A stretch of DNA of 64,000 nucleotides from Candidatus Nitrospira nitrificans. GTDB lineage: Bacteria; Nitrospirota; Nitrospiria; Nitrospirales; Nitrospiraceae. Below are positions 17,784-25,354 of the stretch, piece after piece. Numbering within the stretch: position 1 is the stretch's first letter; every line of letters starts with the position of its first letter. The notes under the pieces were generated by a model. The model was not told the DNA's origin and did no database searches. It worked only from the letters and a program-made list of their open reading frames with translations. Made by a program: the position numbers and the translations under genes. The DNA is taken from positions 124,001-188,000 of the forward strand of contig NZ_CZPZ01000001.1 in NCBI RefSeq assembly GCF_001458775.1, given 5' to 3'.

Positions 17784-17987
17784 TCATGGTCTGTCCACGG
17801 CGGGATGGTCGGACCGTTCCGCAATCTCTCGATGCTTCGTCAGATATCGGCACATTCGCCCAATGACCTGAGCCGGAACGGCCCGCATCGACTTGACTTG
17901 ATTGCATGGGTGGAACAGGATCGACGTGCGTTGGATGAAGACGTTTTCTCGAGCGGCGATCTTCGGTTGGATCATGCCGCCACTCAT
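17784..17987 (-). CDS. Possible small ORF, unknown
   Basis: A 67-codon frame lies in the 321-bp gap between cheY and the HTH gene. Its product would contain [19 protein letters not shown] and end in HPAVDRP. No family is recognised. There is no good ribosome binding site at either possible ATG (17987 or 17975), and a sigma-28-like element overlaps it, which argues that it is leader DNA of cheY. The rest of the gap shows nothing else. Confidence 0.25.
   Translation of the reverse strand: MSGGMIQPKIAARENVFIQRTSILFHPCNQVKSMRAVPAQVIGRMCRYLTKHREIAERSDHPAVDRP
17844..17871 (-). promoter_or_regulatory. Weak sigma-28-like promoter upstream of cheY
   Basis: The -10-like GCCGATAT matches seven of eight consensus positions, but the -35 side at 16-bp spacing is only TCAGGTCA. 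It reads toward cheY (17740). Confidence 0.3.
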
Positions 17988-18061
17988 GACCGCGGCGCCT
18001 TGCCGTCCGAGAGAGGGAAAGTCGAGTCCTTCTGCAGATCAACCAGGCAGCCACTCTCAGA

Positions 18062-18295
18062 TCACGAGCCTTGCCGGGACCGACCATGCATCCAGTCATG
18101 GATGTCACGGCGCAGGAACCGCCAGTGCTTTCCGATTTTCGATGCCGGCAATTCACCGACTCGGGCGAGTTTATAGACCGTGGACTTCGGCACTCGGAGA
18201 AACCGAGCCACCTCCATTACCGTGAGGATTTCTCCCTCCCGCACGGTGACTTCCTCGGTCTGAATCGCTGTTGCTGTAGATACTTCATTATTCAT
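18062..18295 (-). CDS. Excisionase-type helix-turn-helix protein
   Basis: The 77-residue protein is almost entirely one MerR/excisionase-like HTH_17 domain: ILTVMEVARFLRVPKSTVYKLARVGELPASKIGKHWRFLRRDIHDWM. Such proteins bind DNA as small regulators; this one has no phage or integron neighbours. It is oriented away from the flhG-like gene. ATG 18295 has no clear binding site and would be nearly leaderless if the sigma-28-like promoter just upstream (18306-18333) is real. A GTG at residue 18 (18244), behind GAGGAAGTCACC, fits the promoter better and still keeps the whole HTH domain. Confidence 0.85.
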   Translation of the reverse strand: MNNEVSTATAIQTEEVTVREGEILTVMEVARFLRVPKSTVYKLARVGELPASKIGKHWRFLRRDIHDWMHGRSRQGS

Positions 18296-18305
18296 GACAA
18301 CTGAG

Positions 18306-18333
18306 GTATCGGCGTGGCGGTTTGAAAACTTAA
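18306..18333 (-). promoter_or_regulatory. Sigma-28-like promoter for the HTH gene
   Basis: Read on the minus strand: TTAAGTTT and GCCGATAC with 16 bp between the four-base core TTAA and GCC. It matches the FliA consensus at 7 of 8 positions on each side. Confidence 0.6.
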
Positions 18334-18474
18334 GCACCCAATGGAAGCGAATCTCGGCCTACACCCTGCGCTTCGCGCCCGTTCCACTCGGATGCCTGAC
18401 TCCCATTCATGTTTCTCCACGACCGACCGACAAAGAAGCTGCGACTGGGCCCAAACCAATAGGAACCGAACACA

Positions 18475-19374
18475 ATGGCGCGCGTGATTTCAGTCGCGTC
18501 GGGAAAAGGCGGGGTCGGCAAAAGTGTGGTGGCGGCCAACCTGGCTCTCGTCTTGGCACAGAAGGGCAAGCAGGTAGTGCTCGCGGATCTCGACGTGGGC
18601 GGCGCCGACGCGCATGTCCTGGTCGGCCTCCTCAACCCGCCGCTCACCTTGACCGACTTCCTCAACCATCGCATCGAGCAGCTGGACGATCTGGCTCAAC
18701 GTCTTCCCCTTCATCCGAACTTGCGGATTATTCCCGGCACCGGCGACACCTTGGCGACGGCCAACATGTCCTATTCACAAAAGCGACGCCTGATCCGGAA
18801 TTTTCAAGATATCCGCGCGGACGTGATCGTCGTCGATATCGGAGCGGGAGCGAGCTATCATACTCTCGACTTTTTTCTCATGGCCGATCATCACGTCGCC
18901 GTCGCGACGCCGGACCCCACCTCCGTCCTGGATCTCTACCGGTTTCTTAAGCTCGCGGCGATTCGTCGTGTTTTATCGATGTTCGTGATGCGGGATGTGA
19001 TGACGGATGGTCTTGCGAACCGGGATTACAGCAGCGTGGAAGAGGTGTTGGATGTCGCGGGCAAGACGGATGAGTCCGGCCGCGCGATCGCCGAAACCAC
19101 CCTGCGAGCGTTTCAGCCGACCCTCATCCTCAATCGCGTATCGGGACGCGCGCGCGTCAACGTGCTCCAGCTGAGGAAACTGCTCAAGGAGTATGTCGGC
19201 GGCGACTTGACCCTGCTGGGTGAGATTCCGGACGACCCTGCGATGGAACAAGCGGTGCGCGCCTACATCCCCGTGGTTCAGCACACTCCTTCTTCTCCGT
19301 CCGCCGCCGCCCTGGTAAAGACGGGCGAGACGCTGCTCCAGCTCCTCACACGCCCTGCCGTCCAAGCGGCATAG
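18475..19374 (+). CDS. FlhG/MinD-type ParA-family ATPase
   Basis: This 299-residue P-loop ATPase of the MinD/ParA class has deviant Walker A SGKGGVGKS (K11 and K16), switch region LADLDVGGADAH and Walker B VIVVDIGAGAS. A FlhG-like subfamily is suggested by the surrounding flagellar genes. The characteristic N-terminal DQA motif of FlhG is absent, as is a MinD-like amphipathic C-terminal helix. It may set flagellar number or position, or act in chemoreceptor-array partitioning like ParC. It is divergent from the HTH gene, and PilZ, GGDEF and fli genes converge on it. ATG 18475 has only a weak AGGA site. Confidence 0.85.
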   Translation: MARVISVASGKGGVGKSVVAANLALVLAQKGKQVVLADLDVGGADAHVLVGLLNPPLTLTDFLNHRIEQLDDLAQRLPLHPNLRIIPGTGDTLATANMSYSQKRRLIRNFQDIRADVIVVDIGAGASYHTLDFFLMADHHVAVATPDPTSVLDLYRFLKLAAIRRVLSMFVMRDVMTDGLANRDYSSVEEVLDVAGKTDESGRAIAETTLRAFQPTLILNRVSGRARVNVLQLRKLLKEYVGGDLTLLGEIPDDPAMEQAVRAYIPVVQHTPSSPSAAALVKTGETLLQLLTRPAVQAA

Positions 19375-19398
19375 CCGCGTTCTCACGATTGCCTGTTT

Positions 19399-20004
19399 TT
19401 ACGCGGTTGCGGCCCGGCGAGCTCTCAGCCGTTCGGCTTGTGTATGGAGGATGTGGCGGATCAGATATTCTTGATCGTCGGGCTTCAGATCCACGAATTC
19501 GGTGGCGACGACAAACGCGAGTCCGTTCGCCTGGGGGACGGAACGAATGACTTGTACCACCGCTTGGATGAGCCTGAACGGCGGAAGGATCATCTTGATC
19601 GCGAGTTGGTCACCGGCCGTGAACTCCCGAGGGGAGACGAACCCCACCCCCCCCCCGCTCAGATTGACATCTGTCGGTCGCGCCATAGTGACACTTGCCG
19701 GATGAGTCATCGCCAAAGAATTGAGGATGACTTCAAGTATGTAATCGACTTTCATGATCCAGGGAAGCACCGGTGAGCCGATCAATGACTCTCCCGTGCG
19801 CGCGAGCAAATCCGCGGTCGGTTGGGTGACGACCGCGGAGATGATCTCCGGGGTGGCGCTGGTTGCTTCGACAGGAACAGCCGTGCCTGTCTCGGCCAGC
19901 ACCCGATATTCCATCAGCACCCGATCATCGATTCTGATCCATTCTCGCCGTTCATCGGCGGCGCTCGTGGGTGGGGTGGACGGTGTCATGACAGGAGACG
20001 CCAT
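19399..20004 (-). CDS. PilZ-domain c-di-GMP-binding protein
   Basis: The 201-residue protein has the PilZ signature: ERREWIRIDDRVLMEYRVL supplies the arginine-rich N-terminal motif and DVNLSGGGVGF the [DN]xSxxG motif. Between these lies an insertion of about 80 residues, longer than a minimal PilZ domain, with no recognised fold. It is the last gene of the fliC-flaG-fliD-fliS-fliT-GGDEF block, 19 bp after the GGDEF gene. This suggests that a c-di-GMP signal is read out near filament assembly or the motor. ATG 20004 has an AAGGGACC site. Confidence 0.85.
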   Translation of the reverse strand: MASPVMTPSTPPTSAADERREWIRIDDRVLMEYRVLAETGTAVPVEATSATPEIISAVVTQPTADLLARTGESLIGSPVLPWIMKVDYILEVILNSLAMTHPASVTMARPTDVNLSGGGVGFVSPREFTAGDQLAIKMILPPFRLIQAVVQVIRSVPQANGLAFVVATEFVDLKPDDQEYLIRHILHTQAERLRARRAATA

Positions 20005-20023
20005 GGTCAGGTCCCTTTCACGG

Positions 20024-21178
20024 TTAGGCGGCGCAACTCAGGGCCACGGCGCACGCGACTCCCGGCGGTTTCGGAGCATGAAGGACCACACGATTCCGCC
20101 CTTGAGTCTTCGCGTCATTCAGAGCGGTATCGCCGACCATCATCCACTCCGCAATGGACACCACGGTGGCGTCCGGAACCGCGGCCAAACCGATACTGGC
20201 CGTGGTGCGGACGTGCCCGTCCTCGACCGTAAAGGGGTGTCGCTCAACCTTCTCTCGCAACCGCTCCGCGAGCGCACGCGCCTGTTGCCGGTCGGCATGA
20301 GGCAATACGACCGCGAAGGTGTTGCCTTTGCATCGCCCGACGATATCGCTGTCGCGCACCGTCCCTCGCATCAGATCGGCTGCCTCCTTGAGCACCTGAT
20401 CCCCAGCCGTATGGCCAAGACGGTCATTGACGATCTTGAAGAAATCCAAGTCCAGCAGCAACAGGCACGCCGGCACCCCGTAACGAAGCCCGACGCTCAA
20501 CTCCCGCATCAACGCGCGCTCGAATGCGTGCGTGTTGAACAGGCCCGTGAGCGGATCGTGAAGAGCCATCGCTCTCGCGCGTTGTTGCGTCTGGGCATGA
20601 CGGAGGGCGAGAGACAGCGCTGCGCCGACCGTATCGAGCACTTCCCGATCGCGCGGAGTAAACCGATCAGGATCCTTCAGCTGCACAAGAAGAAGACCTG
20701 TTTCGTCCGACCCGAGAGCAAGCGACACCTCCTCTCCGAAGGTGGCATCCTGTTCTTGTATGGCCTGTTGCGGCGCCGACGGTGGAATGAGTCGAAGGTG
20801 ACGCGGACGCCCGCGCCGAAGAGGAGCGTTCGACTCAGTCTCGTGAGAAGGAGATGGACCGAGTCTACGTAGCAAATACCGGCGCGCTTGCGCCTCCCGT
20901 TCCCGATTCTGGGAGTCCGACCATACCCAGGCTCGGTTGCGATTCGCCCTGGCAACCCCGATCATGGCAGGGTCGATCAGGGGAGGCAATCCTTTCGTCA
21001 GAACCTTAATAATTTCTTCTTCGTCCGGCGAGGACGCGAGTGCATCCGTGAGACGATACAACGAGGTCAGTCGTTGGTGGGAATGTTGCAATTCACCCTG
21101 AGCGTGCTCCAACTCCCGCGTAACCCTGGCCAATTCATCGGATAACCTGCTTGCATCGGAGACTGTCTGCTTGGCCAT
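20024..21178 (-). CDS. GAF-GGDEF protein with degenerate active site and intact I-site
   Basis: The 384-residue protein has an N-terminal coiled coil (about 5-45), a GAF-like region (about 45-195) and a GGDEF domain (about 205-365). The domain keeps LHDPLTGLFN, LLDLDFFKIVND and ASIGLA, but the signature is KGNTF (284-288) instead of GG[DE]EF, so cyclase activity is very unlikely. The inhibitory-site motif RxxD is preserved as R275-D278 with the correct five-residue spacing. The protein therefore probably binds c-di-GMP as a receptor. It lies between fliT and a PilZ gene, all co-directional. Confidence 0.85.
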   Translation of the reverse strand: MAKQTVSDASRLSDELARVTRELEHAQGELQHSHQRLTSLYRLTDALASSPDEEEIIKVLTKGLPPLIDPAMIGVARANRNRAWVWSDSQNREREAQARRYLLRRLGPSPSHETESNAPLRRGRPRHLRLIPPSAPQQAIQEQDATFGEEVSLALGSDETGLLLVQLKDPDRFTPRDREVLDTVGAALSLALRHAQTQQRARAMALHDPLTGLFNTHAFERALMRELSVGLRYGVPACLLLLDLDFFKIVNDRLGHTAGDQVLKEAADLMRGTVRDSDIVGRCKGNTFAVVLPHADRQQARALAERLREKVERHPFTVEDGHVRTTASIGLAAVPDATVVSIAEWMMVGDTALNDAKTQGRNRVVLHAPKPPGVACAVALSCAA

Positions 21179-21197
21179 TGTCTGTTCCTGCCCTCTG

Positions 21198-21524
21198 CTA
21201 CGCCTTCATGGATACGGTCACAACGGTCGACGGCTGCCCCCCTAATCGTTGATGGAGGCCTTGAAGACGTTGCCTGGTCGCCGCCGCCTCTCCCAGTAAC
21301 GTCGCCAACACAGCGTGCACGGTACGCACACGGTCGCGGATCTGTTCATCGAGTTTCAACAGATGGCTCGCCTTTTGAACCGGCGTCTGCATGGTGGCCA
21401 AGAGAGCGCCACGCTCGTCATAGCACTGGGCAACGGCGTCCCACTGTCCAAGCGCGGCCGCTTCTGCCGCAGTCTGCGTAAGCCGCAGGATATCTTCCTG
21501 GGCGTTCGCTCCTGTGGAGTTCAT
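21198..21524 (-). CDS. fliT: FliT-like flagellar export chaperone
   Basis: The helical 108-residue protein begins within the last codons of fliS (ATGA overlap of 4 bp). Its position after fliD-fliS and helical pattern (DAVAQCYDERGALLATM, LKLDEQIRDRVRTVHAVLATLL) fit the FliT family, which chaperones FliD. Sequence identity to enteric FliT is low, so the assignment rests mostly on position, size and helical make-up. Confidence 0.65.
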   Translation of the reverse strand: MNSTGANAQEDILRLTQTAAEAAALGQWDAVAQCYDERGALLATMQTPVQKASHLLKLDEQIRDRVRTVHAVLATLLGEAAATRQRLQGLHQRLGGQPSTVVTVSMKA

Positions 21525-21913
21525 CGTACACCAGCCGGATGCGTCTGTTGCGCCGCGATCTCACGCCACCCCTCGCGAAGCGTCGTCAGGCAACGGTGCG
21601 GACCATCGAGCCGACGCACATCGTTACGGGCATTGGCCATGACCAGTTCGCTGAGCATGTACTCGTAGAGACGATGCAAGGACCGCGCGATCTCACCGCC
21701 CTGTTCGAAATCGAGGACGCTGTTGAGCTCTCCGATGATGGAAATGGCCCGACCAAGGAACCGGCCTTTTTCCTTTGGATCATTGGACTCGATCCCCGTC
21801 CGGGCGAGTTCGATCGATTGGATGGCCGCGTCGTACAGCAGCACGACGATCTGAACTCTGGACGACGTCATCACCTGTGTCTGCTTATACTGGTTGGTGT
21901 ATTGAGTGAGCAT
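21521..21913 (-). CDS. fliS: Flagellin export chaperone FliS
   Basis: The 130-residue protein has the FliS signature at its N-terminus (YTNQYKQTQVMTSSRVQIVVLLYDAAIQSIELA) followed by RAISIIGELNSVLDFEQGGEIARSLHRLYEYM. It binds the C-terminus of unexported flagellin and keeps it unpolymerised. Start ATG 21913 has a GGAAAGGACCT site. It lies 21 bp after fliD and overlaps fliT by 4 bp, so the three genes are translationally linked. Confidence 0.95.
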   Translation of the reverse strand: MLTQYTNQYKQTQVMTSSRVQIVVLLYDAAIQSIELARTGIESNDPKEKGRFLGRAISIIGELNSVLDFEQGGEIARSLHRLYEYMLSELVMANARNDVRRLDGPHRCLTTLREGWREIAAQQTHPAGVR

Positions 21914-21934
21914 AGGTCCTTTCCGTGGACACTC

Positions 21935-23341
21935 CTAGGTTTTTTTCGTGAGCGAGGAATTGTTCTGGAGAAAGCTGATCTGACTCTGGAGTTGTCCGAG
22001 CAGCCCGTCGAGCGCGGCATACTGCAGGCGAAGCCGCGCCTCATATTGCGCGATGAGGTCTTCTTTTCGAGCGATCTCATCGGTCATCTCCTCAATCTGA
22101 TCGGTAAGCCCCTTCTTCCTGAGAGTGAGCGCCCCGGATTGAATATCCGAAAGCGAATCCACCGCGACATTGACAAGTTGCGCCACCCCGACGCTGCCGG
22201 TTTGAGTCACGAACACATTTTTGACCGCGGCGTAATTCGAACTCAGCGCCGCGCTCAGCTTGGTATCTTCGACGGTCACCGTACCGTCACGCTCTGTCTT
22301 GAACCCGATGTCACCCGCCGACGCATACGTGGTCAATCCCGGCACGACGGAGGAGAGGGCGCTCTTCATTTGGCTGAGCACCGTCCGCACCGTCGGCTCG
22401 TTGAAAAAGATTCCACCCTCCTTGGAGGCGACGTCGTAGGTATTTCGCTCGTTGATGAACGTGACCACCTCGTTGTAGGCCGTCGCCAGATTCTTGATGC
22501 CGGTTTGGACGGCCGTCACATCCCGCGAGACATTGACCGAGACGGTGTCCGAACCGGCGGTCTTCTTATTCAGCGTCAAAACCACCCCGGTAATCGCATC
22601 CGTCAGGGTGTTGCTGCTGCGTTGGAATGTCATCGGGTTGAGCGCAGGGTCACCCACGACGATCACGGCGTCTTGAGCCGCTTGCAGTATATCGGGCCCT
22701 CCGGTTCCGCTGGCGTTCAGAAAGTCGAGATCGGTGTCGTCCGCCACGATCGTGATCCCGTTACTGGCGCCGGTACTGACGGCGGTCAATGCCAAGCGGT
22801 AGGCCGGAGTCGATTCGCTCCCCGTGTTGACCACCGAAGCCGTCACGCCGGCGCCGAGATCATTGATGGCGGTTTTGAGATCTTCGATCGTTGCCGTGGC
22901 GCTCAGACTGACGGTTTGATTCGTGCCGCTGCCGACGCGAAAGGTGAACGTCCCCGAGCCTCCGCTCACGATGTCAGTCGTCATGGACGCGACCGCCTTG
23001 GCCGCCTTATTCGTGATCTGGTGCGCTTGCGCCAGTTGCGTGACCTTGACGGTGTAGCTTCCCTGCACGGCCGACGGCGATCCCGTCGCGGTCAGCACGG
23101 TTGAGTCGCTGACCGACACGCTGGAACGATCAAAATTTGAGGGCAAACGCAATTTGTCGGCCGCGCTTTGGAGGGCGATCAACTTGGTGCTCAGCGTGGC
23201 GTAGTCAGTCGACTTCGAATTGAGCGTGCTCTTCTTGGCTGTGAGTCGCTCGACAGGGATGCGTGACGCCTTCACCAATTGGTCGACCACCTGACCGAAG
23301 TCCAGTCCGTTTCCCAGGCCGCCGAAACTTATCGTCGCCAT
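21935..23341 (-). CDS. fliD: Flagellar cap protein FliD
   Basis: This 468-residue hook-associated protein 2 has an N-terminal coiled region ISFGGLGNGLDFGQVVDQLVKASRIPVERL, FliD_N up to about 110, a flagellin-IN-type repeat (GSGTFTFRVGSGTNQTVSLS...), FliD_C from about 220 and a C-terminal coiled coil ending in SSLTKKT. It caps the growing filament and folds flagellin. ATG 23341 has a GCGAGGAGC site. It sits between flaG and fliS in the standard order flaG-fliD-fliS. It is shorter than many FliDs, with only modest outer domains. Confidence 0.95.
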   Translation of the reverse strand: MATISFGGLGNGLDFGQVVDQLVKASRIPVERLTAKKSTLNSKSTDYATLSTKLIALQSAADKLRLPSNFDRSSVSVSDSTVLTATGSPSAVQGSYTVKVTQLAQAHQITNKAAKAVASMTTDIVSGGSGTFTFRVGSGTNQTVSLSATATIEDLKTAINDLGAGVTASVVNTGSESTPAYRLALTAVSTGASNGITIVADDTDLDFLNASGTGGPDILQAAQDAVIVVGDPALNPMTFQRSSNTLTDAITGVVLTLNKKTAGSDTVSVNVSRDVTAVQTGIKNLATAYNEVVTFINERNTYDVASKEGGIFFNEPTVRTVLSQMKSALSSVVPGLTTYASAGDIGFKTERDGTVTVEDTKLSAALSSNYAAVKNVFVTQTGSVGVAQLVNVAVDSLSDIQSGALTLRKKGLTDQIEEMTDEIARKEDLIAQYEARLRLQYAALDGLLGQLQSQISFLQNNSSLTKKT

Positions 23342-23360
23342 ACGCGCTCCTCGCGATCAC

Positions 23361-23723
23361 TTATCCCTGCTCTTGCAGCAGCAGCCCTTTCGGGCTCGAC
23401 AAGTACTTTTCCAACTCCAACAACTCTTCGGGTGGAATCTGGCGGATCACCTCGCCGGACTCCTGCTCGACCACCTTCACGACGACTCGTTCGGTTTCAT
23501 CATCCACTCTGATCCTGAGCTGCGGGTTCGCCAGACTCAGAACCTCGTTGACCCTCGTAGCCGCCTCTTCGATTCTGGACCGTTCAGCTGATGCCCGGGG
23601 AGTTGAGCGCGCTTCTGCATCCTCTTTTCTTGCCTTCGGTTTTTGCTCTACCGCACCCGATGGTTCGCCCCCACGATTGCGTTCGACTCGAAGATCTGCC
23701 TTTGGTGTAACGCTGTATATCAC
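23361..23723 (-). CDS. flaG: FlaG family flagellar protein
   Basis: The 120-residue protein has a variable charged N-terminal half and the conserved FlaG core LRIRVDDETERVVVKVVEQESGEVIRQIPPEELLELEKYL. FlaG affects filament length in several bacteria, by a mechanism that is unclear. The start chosen is GTG 23723, preceded by GGAGGCTGCC; the frame extends four codons further to another GTG (23735). It follows fliC after a hairpin and precedes fliD by 19 bp. Confidence 0.88.
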   Translation of the reverse strand: MIYSVTPKADLRVERNRGGEPSGAVEQKPKARKEDAEARSTPRASAERSRIEEAATRVNEVLSLANPQLRIRVDDETERVVVKVVEQESGEVIRQIPPEELLELEKYLSSPKGLLLQEQG

Positions 23724-23742
23724 GGCAGCCTCCACATAAATT

Positions 23743-23785
23743 CATCGGGGCCGCGCCCTCATGAAAAGGAGGCGCGGCCCCGATG
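23743..23785 (-). terminator. GC-rich hairpin after fliC (attenuator or terminator)
   Basis: A perfect 15-bp stem (CATCGGGGCCGCGCC at 23743-23757 against 23771-23785) with a 13-base loop begins 8 bp after the fliC stop. Only a weak AATTTAT stretch follows on the transcribed strand. It is therefore probably a partial terminator or an mRNA-stabilising 3' hairpin that keeps fliC message above that of flaG-fliD. Confidence 0.75.
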
Positions 23786-23793
23786 GCCAGTGA

Positions 23794-24618
23794 TTACTGG
23801 AGCAATGCCAGCGCCTGTTGCGGCAATGTATTCGCCTGCGCGAGCACGGCGATACCTGCTTGCACCAGAACCTGGTTTTTGGTGAATTGTGATGTTTCAT
23901 AGGCGATGTCCGCGTCGCGGATCCGCGACTCGGCTGCCGTCAAATTCTCGCTCGACACCTCCAAATTCGCGATCGTCGCTTCAAACCGATTCTGGAGTGA
24001 CCCGTACTCGGCGCGAGCGGTTGCCACAGAGCTGATCGCGCTGTCGATGTTGCTCAGCGCGCTCTGCGCATTGGCTGCCGAGGACACGTTCACGCTGCTG
24101 ATCCCCAGCGCGGAAATCGTCAGCTGGTTCAGATCCATCGACAACGTGTTGCCCGATCCGCTCTTGAACCCGACCTGGATGCTGAAGCTGATCGAGCTCC
24201 CGCTGGTCAAGGCTTGCCCGTTGAATTCCGTCACCTGCGCAATGCGGTCGATTTCCGAACGTAGCGCTAAGAACTCCTGATCGATGTATGACCGTTCAGT
24301 GGCGCCCACCGTGCCGCTGGATGACTGCGACGCCAGTTCCCGGAGCCGGCCCAATAAGTTGCCGACCGTGGCGGCCGCGCCGTCGGCGATCTGCGTCAAA
24401 CTGATGCCGTCCGATGAATTTCTCACGGCTTGGTTGATGCTGCGAATGTGCGCCCGCAAGGTTTCGGATAACCCGAGACCGGCCGCGTCATCGGCGGCGC
24501 GGGTAATGCGAAGGCCGGACGAGAGACGCTCAACCGAGCGACCCAAGCTCGCCGTGCTCACACCCAAATTGCGCTGGGCCGAGATGGATGCGGGGTTGTT
24601 GTTGACGATAATTGCCAT
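23794..24618 (-). CDS. fliC: Flagellin (short type)
   Basis: The 274-residue flagellin has conserved D0/D1 ends: MAIIVNNNPASISAQRNLG, ...RLSSGLRITRAADDAAGLGLSE, and a C-terminal VSSENLTAAESRIRDADIAYE...VLAQANTLPQQALALLQ. The centre is short and Ser/Thr-rich (SSGTVGATERS, TSGSSISFS, SSVNVSSAANAQSA), so the outer D2/D3 domains are missing. Surface bulk may instead come from O-glycans made by the large locus directly upstream. It has a CAAGGAGGAATGGGCT ribosome site, a sigma-28-like promoter about 100 bp upstream and GGA motifs in the leader that could bind CsrA. Confidence 0.97.
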   Translation of the reverse strand: MAIIVNNNPASISAQRNLGVSTASLGRSVERLSSGLRITRAADDAAGLGLSETLRAHIRSINQAVRNSSDGISLTQIADGAAATVGNLLGRLRELASQSSSGTVGATERSYIDQEFLALRSEIDRIAQVTEFNGQALTSGSSISFSIQVGFKSGSGNTLSMDLNQLTISALGISSVNVSSAANAQSALSNIDSAISSVATARAEYGSLQNRFEATIANLEVSSENLTAAESRIRDADIAYETSQFTKNQVLVQAGIAVLAQANTLPQQALALLQ

Positions 24619-24625
24619 AGCCCAT

Positions 24626-24674
24626 TCCTCCTTGAGACAAAAACTTGACCAGCCTGTTCGCTTCCGGCATCCGT
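24626..24674 (-). promoter_or_regulatory. GGA motifs in the fliC leader (possible CsrA sites)
   Basis: Transcribed-strand ACGGATG (24668-24674) resembles the CsrA core A-GGAUG. AAGGAGGA (24626-24633), which also contains GGA, is the Shine-Dalgarno sequence itself. Because csrA and fliW are both present, CsrA could block flagellin translation here until FliW sequesters it, as known for Bacillus hag. The site assignment is inference from short motifs. Confidence 0.4.
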
Positions 24675-24720
24675 GCAGAAGCGCGTGCCCGACTCATCAC
24701 TTTGAGCGGGTCTGGTTGCC

Positions 24721-24747
24721 TTATCGGCTGAATCAAGACGGACTTGA
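24721..24747 (-). promoter_or_regulatory. Sigma-28 promoter of fliC
   Basis: On the minus strand TCAAGTCC and a perfect GCCGATAA are separated by the standard 15 bp between the core motifs TCAA and GCCGATAA. This is the best FliA-type promoter in the window, about 100 bp upstream of the flagellin start codon. Confidence 0.8.
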
Positions 24748-24809
24748 GCACCGCACCAATCGAGGACGAAGAGGCTGAGCCGCTGCTAACGGACACCAAT
24801 CTGCCGTCA

Positions 24810-25340
24810 TCATCGGACATCCAACCGCGGGAAAATTTCGTATTCCAAGAGATCCGCCACACGAACGAGGTCTGAGACCGCTCGCGCCTCCAGCAGCTGT
24901 TGCACCCAAGGTGCCAAGGCCGAGCCCCCGGCCCCCCCCTCCATCGTGGTCGAAGCCCCCTCGACGAATTCGAGGTAATCGGCCAACTGCCCCAGCCAGC
25001 CGTCGAGCCTGGACAGCGACCACGGTCCGAATCGCAACGTCGAAAGCAAGGCCGTCCCCTCCGTGCGCAGCGTAGCCGCATATTTCCTGATGGACCCTTC
25101 GGCAGCCTGTATAAGCTCCGGCATCGGCTGCGACACCGCCGTCAACTGCTGGAAGCGCCCGACCGATTCGGCGAGAAATGCAGGGTCCAAGTCGCGATCC
25201 GTAATCGTGCGCTGGTCGAGCTGCAATCTGGTGACGATACGAGCTCGGGCATGGGCGCGTTCGCTGACCTCCGTCAGGACATGTTCCATCGTCAGCGGCG
25301 CGTCGACTTCCCAGTGGTCTTGATCGAGCATGATCTGCAT
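24810..25340 (-). CDS. Hypothetical protein at the end of the glycan operon
   Basis: This 176-residue protein belongs to no family I recognise. It is mostly helical and acidic, with SERAHARARIVTRLQLDQRTIT, a RFGPWSLSRLDGWLGQLADYLEFVEG segment and a C-terminal LVRVADLLEYEIFPRLDVR. There is no signal peptide or membrane helix. ATG 25340 is used because GAGGAG precedes it by 8 bases; an ATG at 25358 would overlap the upstream glycosyltransferase stop (ATGA). It is the last gene before fliC and could be a chaperone or regulator linking glycosylation and flagellin, but nothing in the sequence proves it. Confidence 0.65.
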   Translation of the reverse strand: MQIMLDQDHWEVDAPLTMEHVLTEVSERAHARARIVTRLQLDQRTITDRDLDPAFLAESVGRFQQLTAVSQPMPELIQAAEGSIRKYAATLRTEGTALLSTLRFGPWSLSRLDGWLGQLADYLEFVEGASTTMEGGAGGSALAPWVQQLLEARAVSDLVRVADLLEYEIFPRLDVR

Positions 25341-25354
25341 GGGTCGGTCTCCTC

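Noticed and set aside
17719-18156. A 145-codon frame on the minus strand between cheY and the HTH gene
   Set aside because: It overlaps cheY and the HTH gene, is Arg/Ser-rich, has no binding site and no family.
21539-23104. A 521-codon open frame on the + strand
   Set aside because: It is antisense to fliS and fliD, with no start site and no recognisable domain.
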